DNA of 64,000 bases from an uncultured Christensenella sp. GTDB taxonomy: Bacteria > Bacillota > Clostridia > Christensenellales > Borkfalkiaceae. A program made the translations under genes and the position numbers. This document shows positions 24,934-33,577 of the stretch, in pieces. How positions within the stretch are numbered: the first letter of the stretch is position 1; each line of letters begins with the position of its first letter. The notes below the pieces were generated by a model that did not search any database, had not been told where the DNA came from, and was given only the letters and a program-made list of their open reading frames with translations. The stretch is taken from positions 182,350 through 246,349 of the forward strand of contig CAJTKX010000003.1 of NCBI GenBank assembly GCA_910577055.1. The letters are read 5' to 3'.

Positions 24934-24962
24934 TTGACTTAAAAAGCCAAATATTTTAAACT
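24934..24962 (+). promoter_or_regulatory. Promoter of glyQS
   Basis: TTGACT (24934-24939), 17 bases, TAAACT (24957-24962). The leader of about 45 bases is too short for a T-box and shows none of its motifs. Confidence 0.55.
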
Positions 24963-25014
24963 TGAATTATTAAATTCCGCATTATTGCCAAGTGCGGGAA
25001 AGGAGTTAAATATT

Positions 25015-26391
25015 ATGGCTGACAATAAGTTGACAATGGAAAAAATAGTAAATCTTTGCAAGAGTCGCGGGTTTGTTTACCCCGGCAGCGATATTTACGG
25101 CGGATTTGCAAATACTTGGGACTTCGGCCCCGTGGGCGTTGAGCTTAAAAACAACGTTAAACGTTCGTGGTGGAAACGCTTTGTACAAGAAAGCCCCTCT
25201 ACCTACGGCGTTGACGCGGCGATACTTATGAACCCGCGCGTTTGGGAAGCAAGCGGACACGTTGCAAGCTTCGGCGACCCCAAAATGGACTGCAAAAACT
25301 GCAAACAGCGTTTCCGCGCCGATACGTTGATAGAGGCGCACTCGAAAGGCACGGTTGCGGCAGAGGCGATGACAAACGAGGAAATGGAAAAATACATCGA
25401 AGAGCACGACGTTAAGTGCCCGCACTGCGGCGTTAGAAGTTGGACGCCCATACGCAAGTTTAACCCTATGTTTATCACTTCGCGCGGGACGTTGGAAGCC
25501 GACTCCGATAAAGTGTATTTAAGACCCGAAACATGCCAAGGCGAGTATGTTAACTTCTTAAACGTACAAAGGACGGCGCGCGCAAAAGTGCCGTTTGCAA
25601 TAGCGCAGATAGGTAAATCGTTCAGAAACGAAATTACCCCCGGCAACTTCCTTTTCCGTACAGTCGAGTTCGAGCAAATGGAGCTGCAAATGTTCTGCAA
25701 AGAAGATACGTCAATGGGCTTTTATACCGATTACAAGCAAAAGGCTTTGGCGTATGTTACAGACCTCGGTTTGAAAGCCGAAAATTTGCGTTTCCACGAC
25801 CACGACAAGCTTGCGCACTATGCAAAGGCGGCGTGCGATATCCAATACAATTTCCCTATGGGTTGGCAAGAACTGAACGGTATCCACCACCGCGGCACTT
25901 GGGATTTGAGCCGTCATCAAGAATACTCTGGCAAAGCTATGACCTATATCGACCCGTTCACGGGCGAAAAGTACTTGCCGAACGTAATAGAATACTCTAT
26001 CGGAGCGGACAGATTGACGCTTGCGCTGCTTTGCGCCGCGTACGAGGAACAGACTTTGGAAGGCGGCGACACGCGAGTGGTTATGCACTTTCACCCCGCT
26101 ATTGCGCCATATAAGGTTGCTATTCTTCCTCTTCAAAAACAGCTTTCGGACAAGGCGAAAGAGGTTTACGCCAAACTTGCAAAGTATTTTATGTGCGATT
26201 ACGACGAAACGGGTTCCATCGGCAAGCGTTACCGCCGACAAGACGAAATAGGCACCCCATTCTGCGTAACCGTTGACTTCGACACCTTAAACGACGACTC
26301 CGTGACGGTGCGCGATAGGGACAGTATGGAACAAATAAGGCTGAAAATAAGCGAGCTTAAAGCCCATATCGAAAAAGCTTTGGAATTTTAA
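25015..26391 (+). CDS. glyQS: Glycyl-tRNA synthetase (homodimeric type)
   Basis: Class II synthetase that charges tRNA-Gly; the single-chain alpha2 form (458 aa), not the GlyQ/GlyS pair. Starts with LCKSRGFVYPGSDIYGG, has a zinc-binding insertion with CKNC near 88 and CPHC near 134, motif 2 SFRNEITPGNFLFRTVEFEQ, ELNGIHHRGTWDL and a C-terminal anticodon-binding domain (HPAIAPYKVAILPL). AAAGGAG precedes the ATG. A terminator follows. Confidence 0.96.
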   Translation: MADNKLTMEKIVNLCKSRGFVYPGSDIYGGFANTWDFGPVGVELKNNVKRSWWKRFVQESPSTYGVDAAILMNPRVWEASGHVASFGDPKMDCKNCKQRFRADTLIEAHSKGTVAAEAMTNEEMEKYIEEHDVKCPHCGVRSWTPIRKFNPMFITSRGTLEADSDKVYLRPETCQGEYVNFLNVQRTARAKVPFAIAQIGKSFRNEITPGNFLFRTVEFEQMELQMFCKEDTSMGFYTDYKQKALAYVTDLGLKAENLRFHDHDKLAHYAKAACDIQYNFPMGWQELNGIHHRGTWDLSRHQEYSGKAMTYIDPFTGEKYLPNVIEYSIGADRLTLALLCAAYEEQTLEGGDTRVVMHFHPAIAPYKVAILPLQKQLSDKAKEVYAKLAKYFMCDYDETGSIGKRYRRQDEIGTPFCVTVDFDTLNDDSVTVRDRDSMEQIRLKISELKAHIEKALEF

Positions 26392-26401
26392 AGTTATTGA
26401 A

Positions 26402-26437
26402 AAAGCCCGCCGCGCTAAGGTTAGCGCGGCGGGCTTT
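26402..26437. terminator. Bidirectional terminator after glyQS
   Basis: Long stem AAAGCCCGCCGCGCTA / TAGCGCGGCGGGCTTT with a four-base loop; serves glyQS and the convergent membrane-protein gene. Confidence 0.88.
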
Positions 26438-26447
26438 CCGTTTAAAC

Positions 26448-26756
26448 TTATTGAGGGATAATTTGAGAAAGCATTTCCCGAATATATTCTATTATCGTGT
26501 CCATTAAGCCCGTGGCGAACAATATCCCGATTGCTACGCCTATCAATATCAAGCCTATCAGTTTTAATAAAAGCCAAAATCTTGCAAGGCTGCGTCTATT
26601 GATGTTTCCGCGGTTGAACGCAAAAACAAGCGTTAAAATAAAGCTTACGCCGAAAAAGAAGTTAAACAAAATGTTCCACCCTATTATGCTCCACATAGTA
26701 AGCGGGCGGTACTTATACGGTAATTGGCTGATTTCGTCTTTTTCTACTTTATTCAT
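26448..26756 (-). CDS. Small two-span membrane protein
   Basis: 102 residues with two membrane segments near 22-46 (WSIIGWNILFNFFFGVSFIL) and 60-83 (FWLLLKLIGLILIGVAIGIL). The KYRPLTMWSIIGWN start and the FAFNRGNINRRSLARF loop resemble small integral membrane proteins common in Firmicutes, of unknown function. It follows the next gene upstream by 12 bases, so the two are probably co-transcribed. Confidence 0.65.
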   Translation of the reverse strand: MNKVEKDEISQLPYKYRPLTMWSIIGWNILFNFFFGVSFILTLVFAFNRGNINRRSLARFWLLLKLIGLILIGVAIGILFATGLMDTIIEYIREMLSQIIPQ

Positions 26757-26768
26757 TATCTTTCACCC

Positions 26769-27806
26769 TTAACTGTTTTCGTCCGTATTCTCGGCTATAA
26801 ACTTATCGAGCATCGATTTACCTTTTTTTATGCCGAAATTCAAAAGCCTACCCTTTAAAGTCTGTTTGGGCGGTTTCTCCTCTTCCTCCACGCTGCCCTC
26901 GAAGTTCAAGTCCTTGCAAGGGTCAAACGTAACATAACCACACTCCGCCGCATAGGAAAACACGTTTTTTAAAATTCCTTCCAAAACGGGTTTATCCTCT
27001 TCGGCGGCTCTGTCAACAACGCTTAGAAGGGCGGCGGGCTTGATAGAGTTAATATATTTATTGCCCAGCGCGGGAATAAGGTAAGTATCTATCTGAGTGC
27101 CGATATTTTCAAAATACTTTTTAGATACCTTTTTTACCGCGCCGCTTTTAGCATTGCCCGAAACTGCAAGCTCGTACCACTCTAAAATAACCTTTGAAAA
27201 GCGGTATTTTATTCTCACGGGCGATAAAAGCCAACGCACCAACTTGCCCGTTCCGCCGAACAAAAGCGGCACAAGCTGAACGATTATCGTTATTACCGAA
27301 AAGATAATTATTAAAATATCAACCGCAACGTTAGACGCGTCGTTCCCGCCGGAACGTGAAAGAACGATTGCCGTTATGGAAATAGCTACGGATAACAGCC
27401 GCACCAAAATTTTTATTACGGTTAAAGCGCGTTTTACCTTAATTACGCCCTTTGTTCCCGCTTTACTTCCCAAAACGGATACGGTTATTAGGACGACGAA
27501 AAGAACCACATACGCCGCAAGCATGACGTACAAAACTATTTGGAACGTTTGAAATTCCAAATCAAGCTTTTTTGTCAGACCCGTAAAAAGAACGTACGCA
27601 GAATATAAAAGCATAAATACCGTGCTTACGGTCAACGTAAGGATATTTAGCCTACGCGCGATTACCGCACGGTTTGAATATACGTTTTTTATAAAACAGC
27701 GGATGTCGAAGATATCTTTTGCAAGCGTGAAAGTTTCTTCCGCGGTTATGGTATGGCGGATATTAACTTGTTCTTCGGTTTGCTGTTCGTCTTGTTTCTT
27801 ATCCAT
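26769..27806 (-). CDS. Multi-span membrane protein of unknown function
   Basis: 345 residues: a charged N-terminus, about four hydrophobic spans (near 53-75, 85-110, 129-148 and 160-182), then a soluble C-terminal half of about 160 residues ending in a Lys-rich tail. Not recognised. ATG 27806 has no clear ribosome site; a TATAAT box (27818-27823, minus) at the end of the ABC-F gene could give a very short leader. Adjacent to the ABC-F ATPase and the small membrane protein, but nothing shows they act together. Confidence 0.6.
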   Translation of the reverse strand: MDKKQDEQQTEEQVNIRHTITAEETFTLAKDIFDIRCFIKNVYSNRAVIARRLNILTLTVSTVFMLLYSAYVLFTGLTKKLDLEFQTFQIVLYVMLAAYVVLFVVLITVSVLGSKAGTKGVIKVKRALTVIKILVRLLSVAISITAIVLSRSGGNDASNVAVDILIIIFSVITIIVQLVPLLFGGTGKLVRWLLSPVRIKYRFSKVILEWYELAVSGNAKSGAVKKVSKKYFENIGTQIDTYLIPALGNKYINSIKPAALLSVVDRAAEEDKPVLEGILKNVFSYAAECGYVTFDPCKDLNFEGSVEEEEKPPKQTLKGRLLNFGIKKGKSMLDKFIAENTDENS

Positions 27807-27818
27807 TTCTAATCACTA

Positions 27819-29711
27819 TTATATCATAGCTTCGTAGTCTTTGTAAAGTCCGTCAAGCTGTAATTTTATGGTTTGAAGCTTTTCCAAAATCTCGTTCACC
27901 TTTTTATAGTCGGCGGCAACGGCGGGGTCAGCAAGCTGTTCGTTCTGCTTTTCCTCCTCTGCCTCCAAAGCGCAAATTTTCTGTTCGATTTGCTTTATTG
28001 CGGTTTTTCTGCGCTCTTCTTCAGCGCGCTCCTTTTTCGAGCGGTACGAGGTTTGCCGCTCTTCCTCTCTTGCCGCAAACCGTTTTTCGTTCTCTTCAAG
28101 TTGAAGTTTTTCTTTTTTGCGCTTCTTTTCTTCGGTAAAGAACGCGTAATCTCCGTCGTAAACGTTCAGCTTGCCGCCCTCTATTTCAACTATTTTCCGC
28201 GCTATTGCCGAAATAAAATATCTGTCGTGCGAAACGAAAAGTATCGTGCCGTCAAAATTTTGAAGCGCCCTTTCAAGACTTTCGCGCGCGGGCAAATCAA
28301 GGTGGTTTGTCGGCTCGTCAAGCAAAAGAAAATTGCCGCGGTCGCACTCCAATATACAAAGCGCAAGCTTTGCGCGTTCCCCGCCCGAAAGCGCTTTTAC
28401 GGGCTTTTGCATATCCTCTTCGAAAAGTCCGCACCTTGCAAGCGCGCTTCTGACCTCGGTTTGGGTAAGCCCGATGTGCCTTTCCCACAGCTCCGCAAGC
28501 ACTGTGTTTTCACCGTTTAAGTTTGCACCCTCTTGGTCGTAAAGCGCCGTTTTTACAAAACGACCTATTTCGATTTGTGGATTTCCGCCATTGAAAATTG
28601 CTTTGATGAGGGTTGACTTCCCCGTGCCGTTCTCACCCGTCAAAGCTACCTTTTCACCGCGTTTCATTTGCAATTCCCCCCCGCATATCAGCCGTTTACC
28701 GCCAATTTCAAGATTCACCCCGTTCAAAGACAAAACATTTTCGTAAGGGGAATTTTCATAAGTAAATTTGTACGTCGGAGCTTTGGGCGGCGTATACGGC
28801 TTTTCCAAAATCTCCATTTTTTCAAGCTGTTTGACACGACTCTGCGCAGACTTTGCCGTGGTAGCCCGCACAATATTTCTGTCAACATAGTCTTGCAGCT
28901 TTGCCCGTTCTTCTTGCTGAGCCTCGTATTCCTTTAAAAGCCGAGCTTGCCGCTCCGCCTTTAATACCTTATATTTCGAATAATTGCCGGTAAAGGATAA
29001 CAGTCTGTTATTTTCTATCTCCAAAATGCGCGTTGTGAGCTTATCGAGGAAATATCTGTCGTGAGAAACGACCAAAATCGCGCCCTTGAATGCGGAAAGA
29101 TACTCTTCAAGCCAAAAAAGCGTGGAAATATCAAGGTGGTTTGTCGGTTCGTCCAATATCAAAAGGTCGGGCTGTTCCAATAAAAGCCGCGCAAGTTTTA
29201 GGCGCGTTTTTTCTCCGCCGGACATTGTATCCACTACTTGATTATACTTGTCGATGAAACCCATACCGTTCAAAACGGTCTTGATTTTCACCTCTACCGA
29301 GTAGCAATCGTGGGAGGATATATATGCGTTTAAATTCTCGATTTGTGCCGAAACTGCGGCATATTCGGGGGTATACGCGTCAACGGAGGCTAATTTCAGC
29401 GATAATCTTTCAAGTTTTTCGACTGCGTCAAACTCGTTTTTAAAGACAGCCTGCATCTCCTCGTAAACGGTGCAACCGCTTGAATAACCGCCGTTTTGCT
29501 CAAGGTATCCTATGCATGCGCCGTTCTTTTTTATTACTTTTCCGACGTCGGGGTACAGCTCACCCGTGATAAGCTTAATAAGTGTAGTCTTGCCCTCGCC
29601 GTTCGCTCCGATAAGCCCTATCCTCTCGCCCTCGTTTACGGCAAACGAAGCTTCTTTGAATATTAAGTTGTCGCCGTAAGAAAATTCGGCGTTGTCAACT
29701 GAAATTATCAT
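27819..29711 (-). CDS. ABC-F family ATPase (Uup/YdiF-like)
   Basis: Soluble twin-ATPase protein that acts on ribosomes, not a transporter. 630 residues: ABC1 with GANGEGKTTLIK near 35-46 and MSGGEKTRLKLARLLLEQ near 164; a basic inter-domain linker (LKAERQARLLKEYEAQQEE); ABC2 with GENGTGKSTLIK near 358 and LSGGERAKLALCILE; and a long charged C-terminal coiled coil. The coiled-coil tail fits Uup/YdiF better than EttA. An antibiotic-resistance role cannot be inferred. It starts three bases after the PflX-like gene. Confidence 0.88.
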   Translation of the reverse strand: MIISVDNAEFSYGDNLIFKEASFAVNEGERIGLIGANGEGKTTLIKLITGELYPDVGKVIKKNGACIGYLEQNGGYSSGCTVYEEMQAVFKNEFDAVEKLERLSLKLASVDAYTPEYAAVSAQIENLNAYISSHDCYSVEVKIKTVLNGMGFIDKYNQVVDTMSGGEKTRLKLARLLLEQPDLLILDEPTNHLDISTLFWLEEYLSAFKGAILVVSHDRYFLDKLTTRILEIENNRLLSFTGNYSKYKVLKAERQARLLKEYEAQQEERAKLQDYVDRNIVRATTAKSAQSRVKQLEKMEILEKPYTPPKAPTYKFTYENSPYENVLSLNGVNLEIGGKRLICGGELQMKRGEKVALTGENGTGKSTLIKAIFNGGNPQIEIGRFVKTALYDQEGANLNGENTVLAELWERHIGLTQTEVRSALARCGLFEEDMQKPVKALSGGERAKLALCILECDRGNFLLLDEPTNHLDLPARESLERALQNFDGTILFVSHDRYFISAIARKIVEIEGGKLNVYDGDYAFFTEEKKRKKEKLQLEENEKRFAAREEERQTSYRSKKERAEEERRKTAIKQIEQKICALEAEEEKQNEQLADPAVAADYKKVNEILEKLQTIKLQLDGLYKDYEAMI

Positions 29712-29714
29712 AGT

Positions 29715-30566
29715 TTAAAAATCCCATTTCGGTATATAATCTTGGGTTGCGCTGTCAAAATCTTGCAAAAATACGTTTTTCAGCCCGTATTCTTCCACTG
29801 CGGCAACCACTTTTTCGTACTCGCGCTTAGTTATACGGCGAGAAAGCTCTTTAAATTGTTCTATTTCACCGAAAGGCGTGTATTGGCTCATCAAGCTGAA
29901 ATATACGCTCTTTGGCAAACTCGAAACAAATTTGACCACGTTTACACTGTCGTAAGCGGCAAGAGGAAGAATCAAATGGCGAACGATACAGCCCGAAAGC
30001 ATTTTTCCGTCCTCACGCACATTTAGAGTTTTATGTGCCATAAACTTAACGGCCGGCAAAGCGTAATCGGCGTAATCGGCGCGCGCGGTATAGCGTTTCG
30101 AAAGCGCGTTATCGATAAATTTTAAATCGGTAAGCCAAATATCCACGAACTCGTCGGCAAGGCGCAAAGCCTCCTCTCGTTCATACCCGTGCGTGTTGTA
30201 TACAATGGGTATTTTGGGACGGTAAATATCGATTGCCCCCCGAATATGCTTTAAATAATGGGTAGGATTGACTAAATTTATATTCTCTGCCCCCTCATCT
30301 TCAAGGACTTTGAAAATATCGGCAAGCTCCCTTTCCGTTATCTCTTTTCCGCGTGTGTTGCGGGAAAGCTCGAAATTTTGACAAAACGCGCATTTGATCG
30401 AACAGCCGCAAAAAAATATAGAGCCGCTGCCGTTTTTAAAAGAAATCGGCGGTTCTTCGAATCGGTGCAAATAATATTTTGCTATTTTTATTCCCTTAAC
30501 ACCGCAAGCGCCGCTTGATTTATCCCTATCCGCACCGCACAAAACGGGGCACTGATTGCAATTCAT
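29715..30566 (-). CDS. PflX-like radical SAM protein (COG1313 type)
   Basis: Radical SAM enzyme resembling pyruvate-formate-lyase activases but of unknown substrate. Cys-rich N-terminus (CNQCPVLCGADR, CGVKG), and the 4Fe-4S motif CSIKCAFC near residues 55-62 preceded by FFCG. 283 residues. TATAAT (30573-30578, minus) ends six bases before ATG 30566 with TTGCTT 17 bases further up, and there is no ribosome site, so the mRNA is predicted to be leaderless. It heads a run with the ABC-F and membrane-protein genes. Confidence 0.85.
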   Translation of the reverse strand: MNCNQCPVLCGADRDKSSGACGVKGIKIAKYYLHRFEEPPISFKNGSGSIFFCGCSIKCAFCQNFELSRNTRGKEITERELADIFKVLEDEGAENINLVNPTHYLKHIRGAIDIYRPKIPIVYNTHGYEREEALRLADEFVDIWLTDLKFIDNALSKRYTARADYADYALPAVKFMAHKTLNVREDGKMLSGCIVRHLILPLAAYDSVNVVKFVSSLPKSVYFSLMSQYTPFGEIEQFKELSRRITKREYEKVVAAVEEYGLKNVFLQDFDSATQDYIPKWDF

Positions 30567-30572
30567 AATTTA

Positions 30573-30601
30573 ATTATAGATTAAACGATAAACAAAAGCA
30601 A
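30573..30601 (-). promoter_or_regulatory. Leaderless promoter of the PflX-like gene
   Basis: Minus strand TTGCTT (30596-30601), 17 bases, TATAAT (30573-30578); the ATG begins six bases later. Confidence 0.7.
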
Positions 30602-30606
30602 ATCGT

Positions 30607-30635
30607 TTGACAACGGTTTAGCAAACCGTTATAAT
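30607..30635 (+). promoter_or_regulatory. metK promoter with a palindrome in its spacer
   Basis: TTGACA (30607-30612), 17 bases, TATAAT (30630-30635). AACGGTTT-AGC-AAACCGTT (30612-30630), a perfect 8-3-8 palindrome, fills the spacer and could be a repressor operator. Confidence 0.8.
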
Positions 30636-30644
30636 AATTTTAAA

Positions 30645-30732
30645 CCTATAAAGAGTGTGCGAGGGAACGGCCCGATGACCACACAGCAACCTGCAGAGCA
30701 AGGTGCTAACGCCGAACCGATGGGAAAAATAG
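30645..30732 (+). ncRNA. SAM-I riboswitch (S-box) upstream of metK
   Basis: Carries the S-box core: GAGGGAACGGCCCGATGA (30661-30678) with the kink-turn, AGCAACC (30685-30691) and AAGGTGCTAA (30700-30709), with arms GTGTG/CACAC and CCTGC/GCAAGG and a P1 CTAT/ATAG closing pair. It binds S-adenosylmethionine and favours the terminator that follows, shutting off metK when SAM is plentiful. Confidence 0.92.
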
Positions 30733-30739
30733 TAAATTT

Positions 30740-30769
30740 ACTCCTCTTCGGTTGAAGAGGAGTTTTTTT
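30740..30769 (+). terminator. Riboswitch-controlled terminator of metK
   Basis: 10-bp stem ACTCCTCTTC/GAAGAGGAGT, GGTT loop, TTTTTTT. It lies directly downstream of the S-box. Confidence 0.92.
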
Positions 30770-30789
30770 AGACAAAAGAGGATAAATTT

Positions 30790-31935
30790 ATGAGAAAGTT
30801 TTTTACAAGCGAAAGCGTAACCGAAGGGCACCCCGACAAGCTTTGCGACCAAATTTCGGACGCGTGCCTTGACGCCATTTTGGCGGTTGACAAAAATGCG
30901 CGCTGCGCGATAGAGTGCTGCGCAGCGTACGATAGACTTCTTATAATGGGCGAAGTGACTGCAACAGCCGACGTGGATTACGAAAAAATCGCACGGACAA
31001 CAATTGAAAAAATCGGGTACAAGCACGGCTCGTTTGCGTTCGATAAGTGCAAAATAGACGTTGCCGTACACCGTCAAAGCCCCGACATCGCAATGGGCGT
31101 AGACAGAACGACCGAGGACGTACGCGACAGCTTCGGCGCGGGCGACCAAGGAATGATGTTCGGCTATGCGTGCCGCGAAACCGAGGAACTTATGCCCCTA
31201 CCCCTTGCCCTTTCGCACAAGCTTGCGTTAAGGCTTACCGAAGTGCGAAACTGCGGCATATTGCCATACCTACGCCCCGACGGCAAGACGCAAGTCACCG
31301 TTGAATACAACGGCAAAACCCCCGTAAGAGTAGACGCCGTGGTTGTTTCCGCACAGCATAATTCGAAGGTATCGCAAGAACAGCTCAAAGCCGATATTTT
31401 GAAACACGTTATCTCTATTATCCCCGAAAAACTTTTGGATAAGGATACTATATTTTTTATCAACCCCACGGGTAGGTTCGAAATCGGCGGACCCGAGGGC
31501 GACAGCGGGCTTACTGGCAGAAAAATTATAGTTGATACATACGGCGGCAGATGTGCGCACGGCGGCGGAGCTTTTTCCGGCAAGGACCCGACAAAGGTTG
31601 ACCGCTCTGCGGCGTATATGGCGCGATACGTCTGCAAAAATCTTGTTGCGGCGGGGCTTTGCGACGAGGTTGAACTGCAAGTTGCTTATGCGATAGGCGT
31701 TGCGCGACCCGTTTCCGTGTTTATAGACACTTACGGCACGGGAAAACTTAGCGACGGCGAAATCGCGGATATAGTTGTAAAAGAATTCGACCTCCGCCCT
31801 TACTCCATTATCGAAACCCTTGATTTAAGAAACCCTATATTTTCCAAAACGGCGGCATACGGGCATTTCGGCAAAGACGGCTTGCCTTGGGAAAGATTGA
31901 CCAAAGCCGAAGACTTGAAAAAATATTTAAAATAA
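30790..31935 (+). CDS. metK: S-adenosylmethionine synthetase
   Basis: Makes SAM from methionine and ATP. 381 residues: TSESVTEGHPDKLCDQISD at 6-24, GEVTA, a GAGDQGMMFGYA loop near 117-128, GPEGDSGLTGRKIIVDTYGG near 235 and GGGAFSGKDPTKVDRSAAY near 260. AAGAGG precedes the ATG. It is regulated by the upstream S-box and possibly a promoter palindrome, and functions with metY-metA at 12099-14299 in methionine and SAM supply. Confidence 0.97.
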   Translation: MRKFFTSESVTEGHPDKLCDQISDACLDAILAVDKNARCAIECCAAYDRLLIMGEVTATADVDYEKIARTTIEKIGYKHGSFAFDKCKIDVAVHRQSPDIAMGVDRTTEDVRDSFGAGDQGMMFGYACRETEELMPLPLALSHKLALRLTEVRNCGILPYLRPDGKTQVTVEYNGKTPVRVDAVVVSAQHNSKVSQEQLKADILKHVISIIPEKLLDKDTIFFINPTGRFEIGGPEGDSGLTGRKIIVDTYGGRCAHGGGAFSGKDPTKVDRSAAYMARYVCKNLVAAGLCDEVELQVAYAIGVARPVSVFIDTYGTGKLSDGEIADIVVKEFDLRPYSIIETLDLRNPIFSKTAAYGHFGKDGLPWERLTKAEDLKKYLK

Positions 31936-31940
31936 AACAA

Positions 31941-31975
31941 AGCGGCGGGCGCAAAATTGCGCCCGCCGCTATTAT
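31941..31975. terminator. Bidirectional terminator between metK and proS
   Basis: 13- to 14-bp stem AGCGGCGGGCGCAA/TTGCGCCCGCCGCT between two convergent genes; AT-rich flank after it. Confidence 0.8.
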
Positions 31976-31985
31976 TATACTTAAA

Positions 31986-33413
31986 TTAATACGCCCTTGC
32001 AAATATTACAACATGCTTTGCCTTTTTACCGCAAATTGCGCAAGTTTTTGCGCTTTCGCCCTCGGCAAAGACGCGCGCGGTTGCCGCCGCATAAGCCTTC
32101 ACCTTGTCCTCGCAATCACGGCAGCCGCACCAACCCGCTTTTACAAAGTTGCCGCTATCCACACCCTTTAATATACCGTCAAGGTCATCGGCGTAAACTA
32201 TGCGGTTATCGCGGCGGACCTTCGCCGCCTCCAACATATCCTTTTGAACGGTTGCAAGCAATTCGGTAACGACGTTTTCAAGCCCGTCGAGAGAATATGC
32301 GTTCTTTTCGAGAGTATCGCGGCGGAAGATAAGCGCCTTCCCCTCTTCGATATCGCGCGGACCCAATTCTATTCTCAAAGGCACGCCTTTCATCTCCCAC
32401 TCGTTGAACTTCCAACCCGGGGAATTATCGGTATCGTCAAGTTTAACGCGCACGCCCGCCTTTTCAAGCTTTTGCTTAACTTCGGCGCACTTTTCCAAAA
32501 CACCGCCTTTTTTTGCGGCGATAGGAACAATAACGACTTGAACGGGCGCAACAACGGGCGGCAAAACAAGCCCCCTTTGGTCGCCGTGAGCCATAATCAA
32601 AGCGCCTATAAGCCTTGTCGACACGCCGAAGCTTGTCGTATAGGCGTACTTTTGCGCGCCGTCCTTATCGAGAAATTTTATATCGAAAGCCTTTGCGAAA
32701 TTCTGCCCCAAAAAGTGCGTGGTACCCGCTTGCAAGCTTTTTCCGTCCTTCATCATCGCTTCCATCCCGTAGGTTGCAACAGCGCCGGCAAACTTCTCCT
32801 TTTCGGTCTTTTTGCCGCAAATTACGGGTATCGCAAGGCAGTTTTCGGCAAATTCTTTGTAAACGGCAAGCATTTTATCGGTTTCCGCCTCAGCCTCTTC
32901 TTCACAAGCGTGAGCCGAGTGCCCCTCTTGCCACAAAAATTCCGAGGTCCTTAAAAACGGGCGCGTAGTCTTTTCCCAACGCATAACGTTCGCCCACTGA
33001 TTTATTAAAATGGGCAGCTCGCGGTAAGATTGGAGCCATTTCGAGTACATATTGCCTATAATCGTTTCGGAGGTGGGGCGGATTGCCAACGGCTCGGCAA
33101 GTTCTTCGCCGCCGGCGCGGGTCACCACGGCAACCTCGGGCGCGAAGCCTTCGACGTGCTCAGCCTCTTTCGTGAAAAAGCTCATAGGAATAAGCAACGG
33201 AAAATAAGCGTTTTCATAGCCGTTCGCCTTAAAACGTTTATTTAACTCGGCTTGTATATTCTCCCAAATAGCATAGCCGTAAGGGCGAATAACCATAGTA
33301 CCCTTTACGGGTCCGTAATCGACAAGTTTAGTCTTTATTACTACGTCCGTATACCACTGCGGAAAGTCTTTTTCGATATCGGCAATTTGTTCAACAAAAT
33401 TTTCTTTTGCCAT
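31986..33413 (-). CDS. proS: Prolyl-tRNA synthetase (archaeal/eukaryote-like type)
   Basis: Class II synthetase that charges tRNA-Pro. 475 residues with RPYGYAIWENIQAELNKRF near 47, RPTSETI near 115, RWEKTTRPFLRTSEFLWQEGHSAH near 140-163 and GVSTRLIGALIMAHGD; no bacterial INS editing domain. The C-terminal domain carries a CGCRDCE and CAICG zinc site, as in the archaeal-type enzyme found in several Firmicutes. ATG 33413 follows AGAGG; a TTG three codons upstream is less likely. An extended -10 TATAAT (33447-33452, minus) lies upstream. Confidence 0.95.
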   Translation of the reverse strand: MAKENFVEQIADIEKDFPQWYTDVVIKTKLVDYGPVKGTMVIRPYGYAIWENIQAELNKRFKANGYENAYFPLLIPMSFFTKEAEHVEGFAPEVAVVTRAGGEELAEPLAIRPTSETIIGNMYSKWLQSYRELPILINQWANVMRWEKTTRPFLRTSEFLWQEGHSAHACEEEAEAETDKMLAVYKEFAENCLAIPVICGKKTEKEKFAGAVATYGMEAMMKDGKSLQAGTTHFLGQNFAKAFDIKFLDKDGAQKYAYTTSFGVSTRLIGALIMAHGDQRGLVLPPVVAPVQVVIVPIAAKKGGVLEKCAEVKQKLEKAGVRVKLDDTDNSPGWKFNEWEMKGVPLRIELGPRDIEEGKALIFRRDTLEKNAYSLDGLENVVTELLATVQKDMLEAAKVRRDNRIVYADDLDGILKGVDSGNFVKAGWCGCRDCEDKVKAYAAATARVFAEGESAKTCAICGKKAKHVVIFARAY

Positions 33414-33540
33414 AGAAAGCAAACCTCTAAATTGAATTTCCTATGAATTATAACATAAGCAAGACGAAAAATAAAGGATTTTAACAATATTTAACAAACT
33501 TAAACGGCAAAAAAATTTGAGGGCAACGCGCCTCAAACAC

Positions 33541-33569
33541 TTGTAAAACAAAGCTAAATATTATATAAT
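33541..33569 (+). promoter_or_regulatory. Promoter of the phosphohexomutase-tkt unit
   Basis: TTGTAA (33541-33546), 17 bases, TATAAT (33564-33569), only eight bases before the ATG. Confidence 0.65.
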
Positions 33570-33577
33570 ACGAATGT

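Noticed and set aside
24919..25014. T-box riboswitch before glyQS
   Set aside because: The leader is too short and lacks the T-box sequence and specifier stem; none was seen before glnS or proS either.
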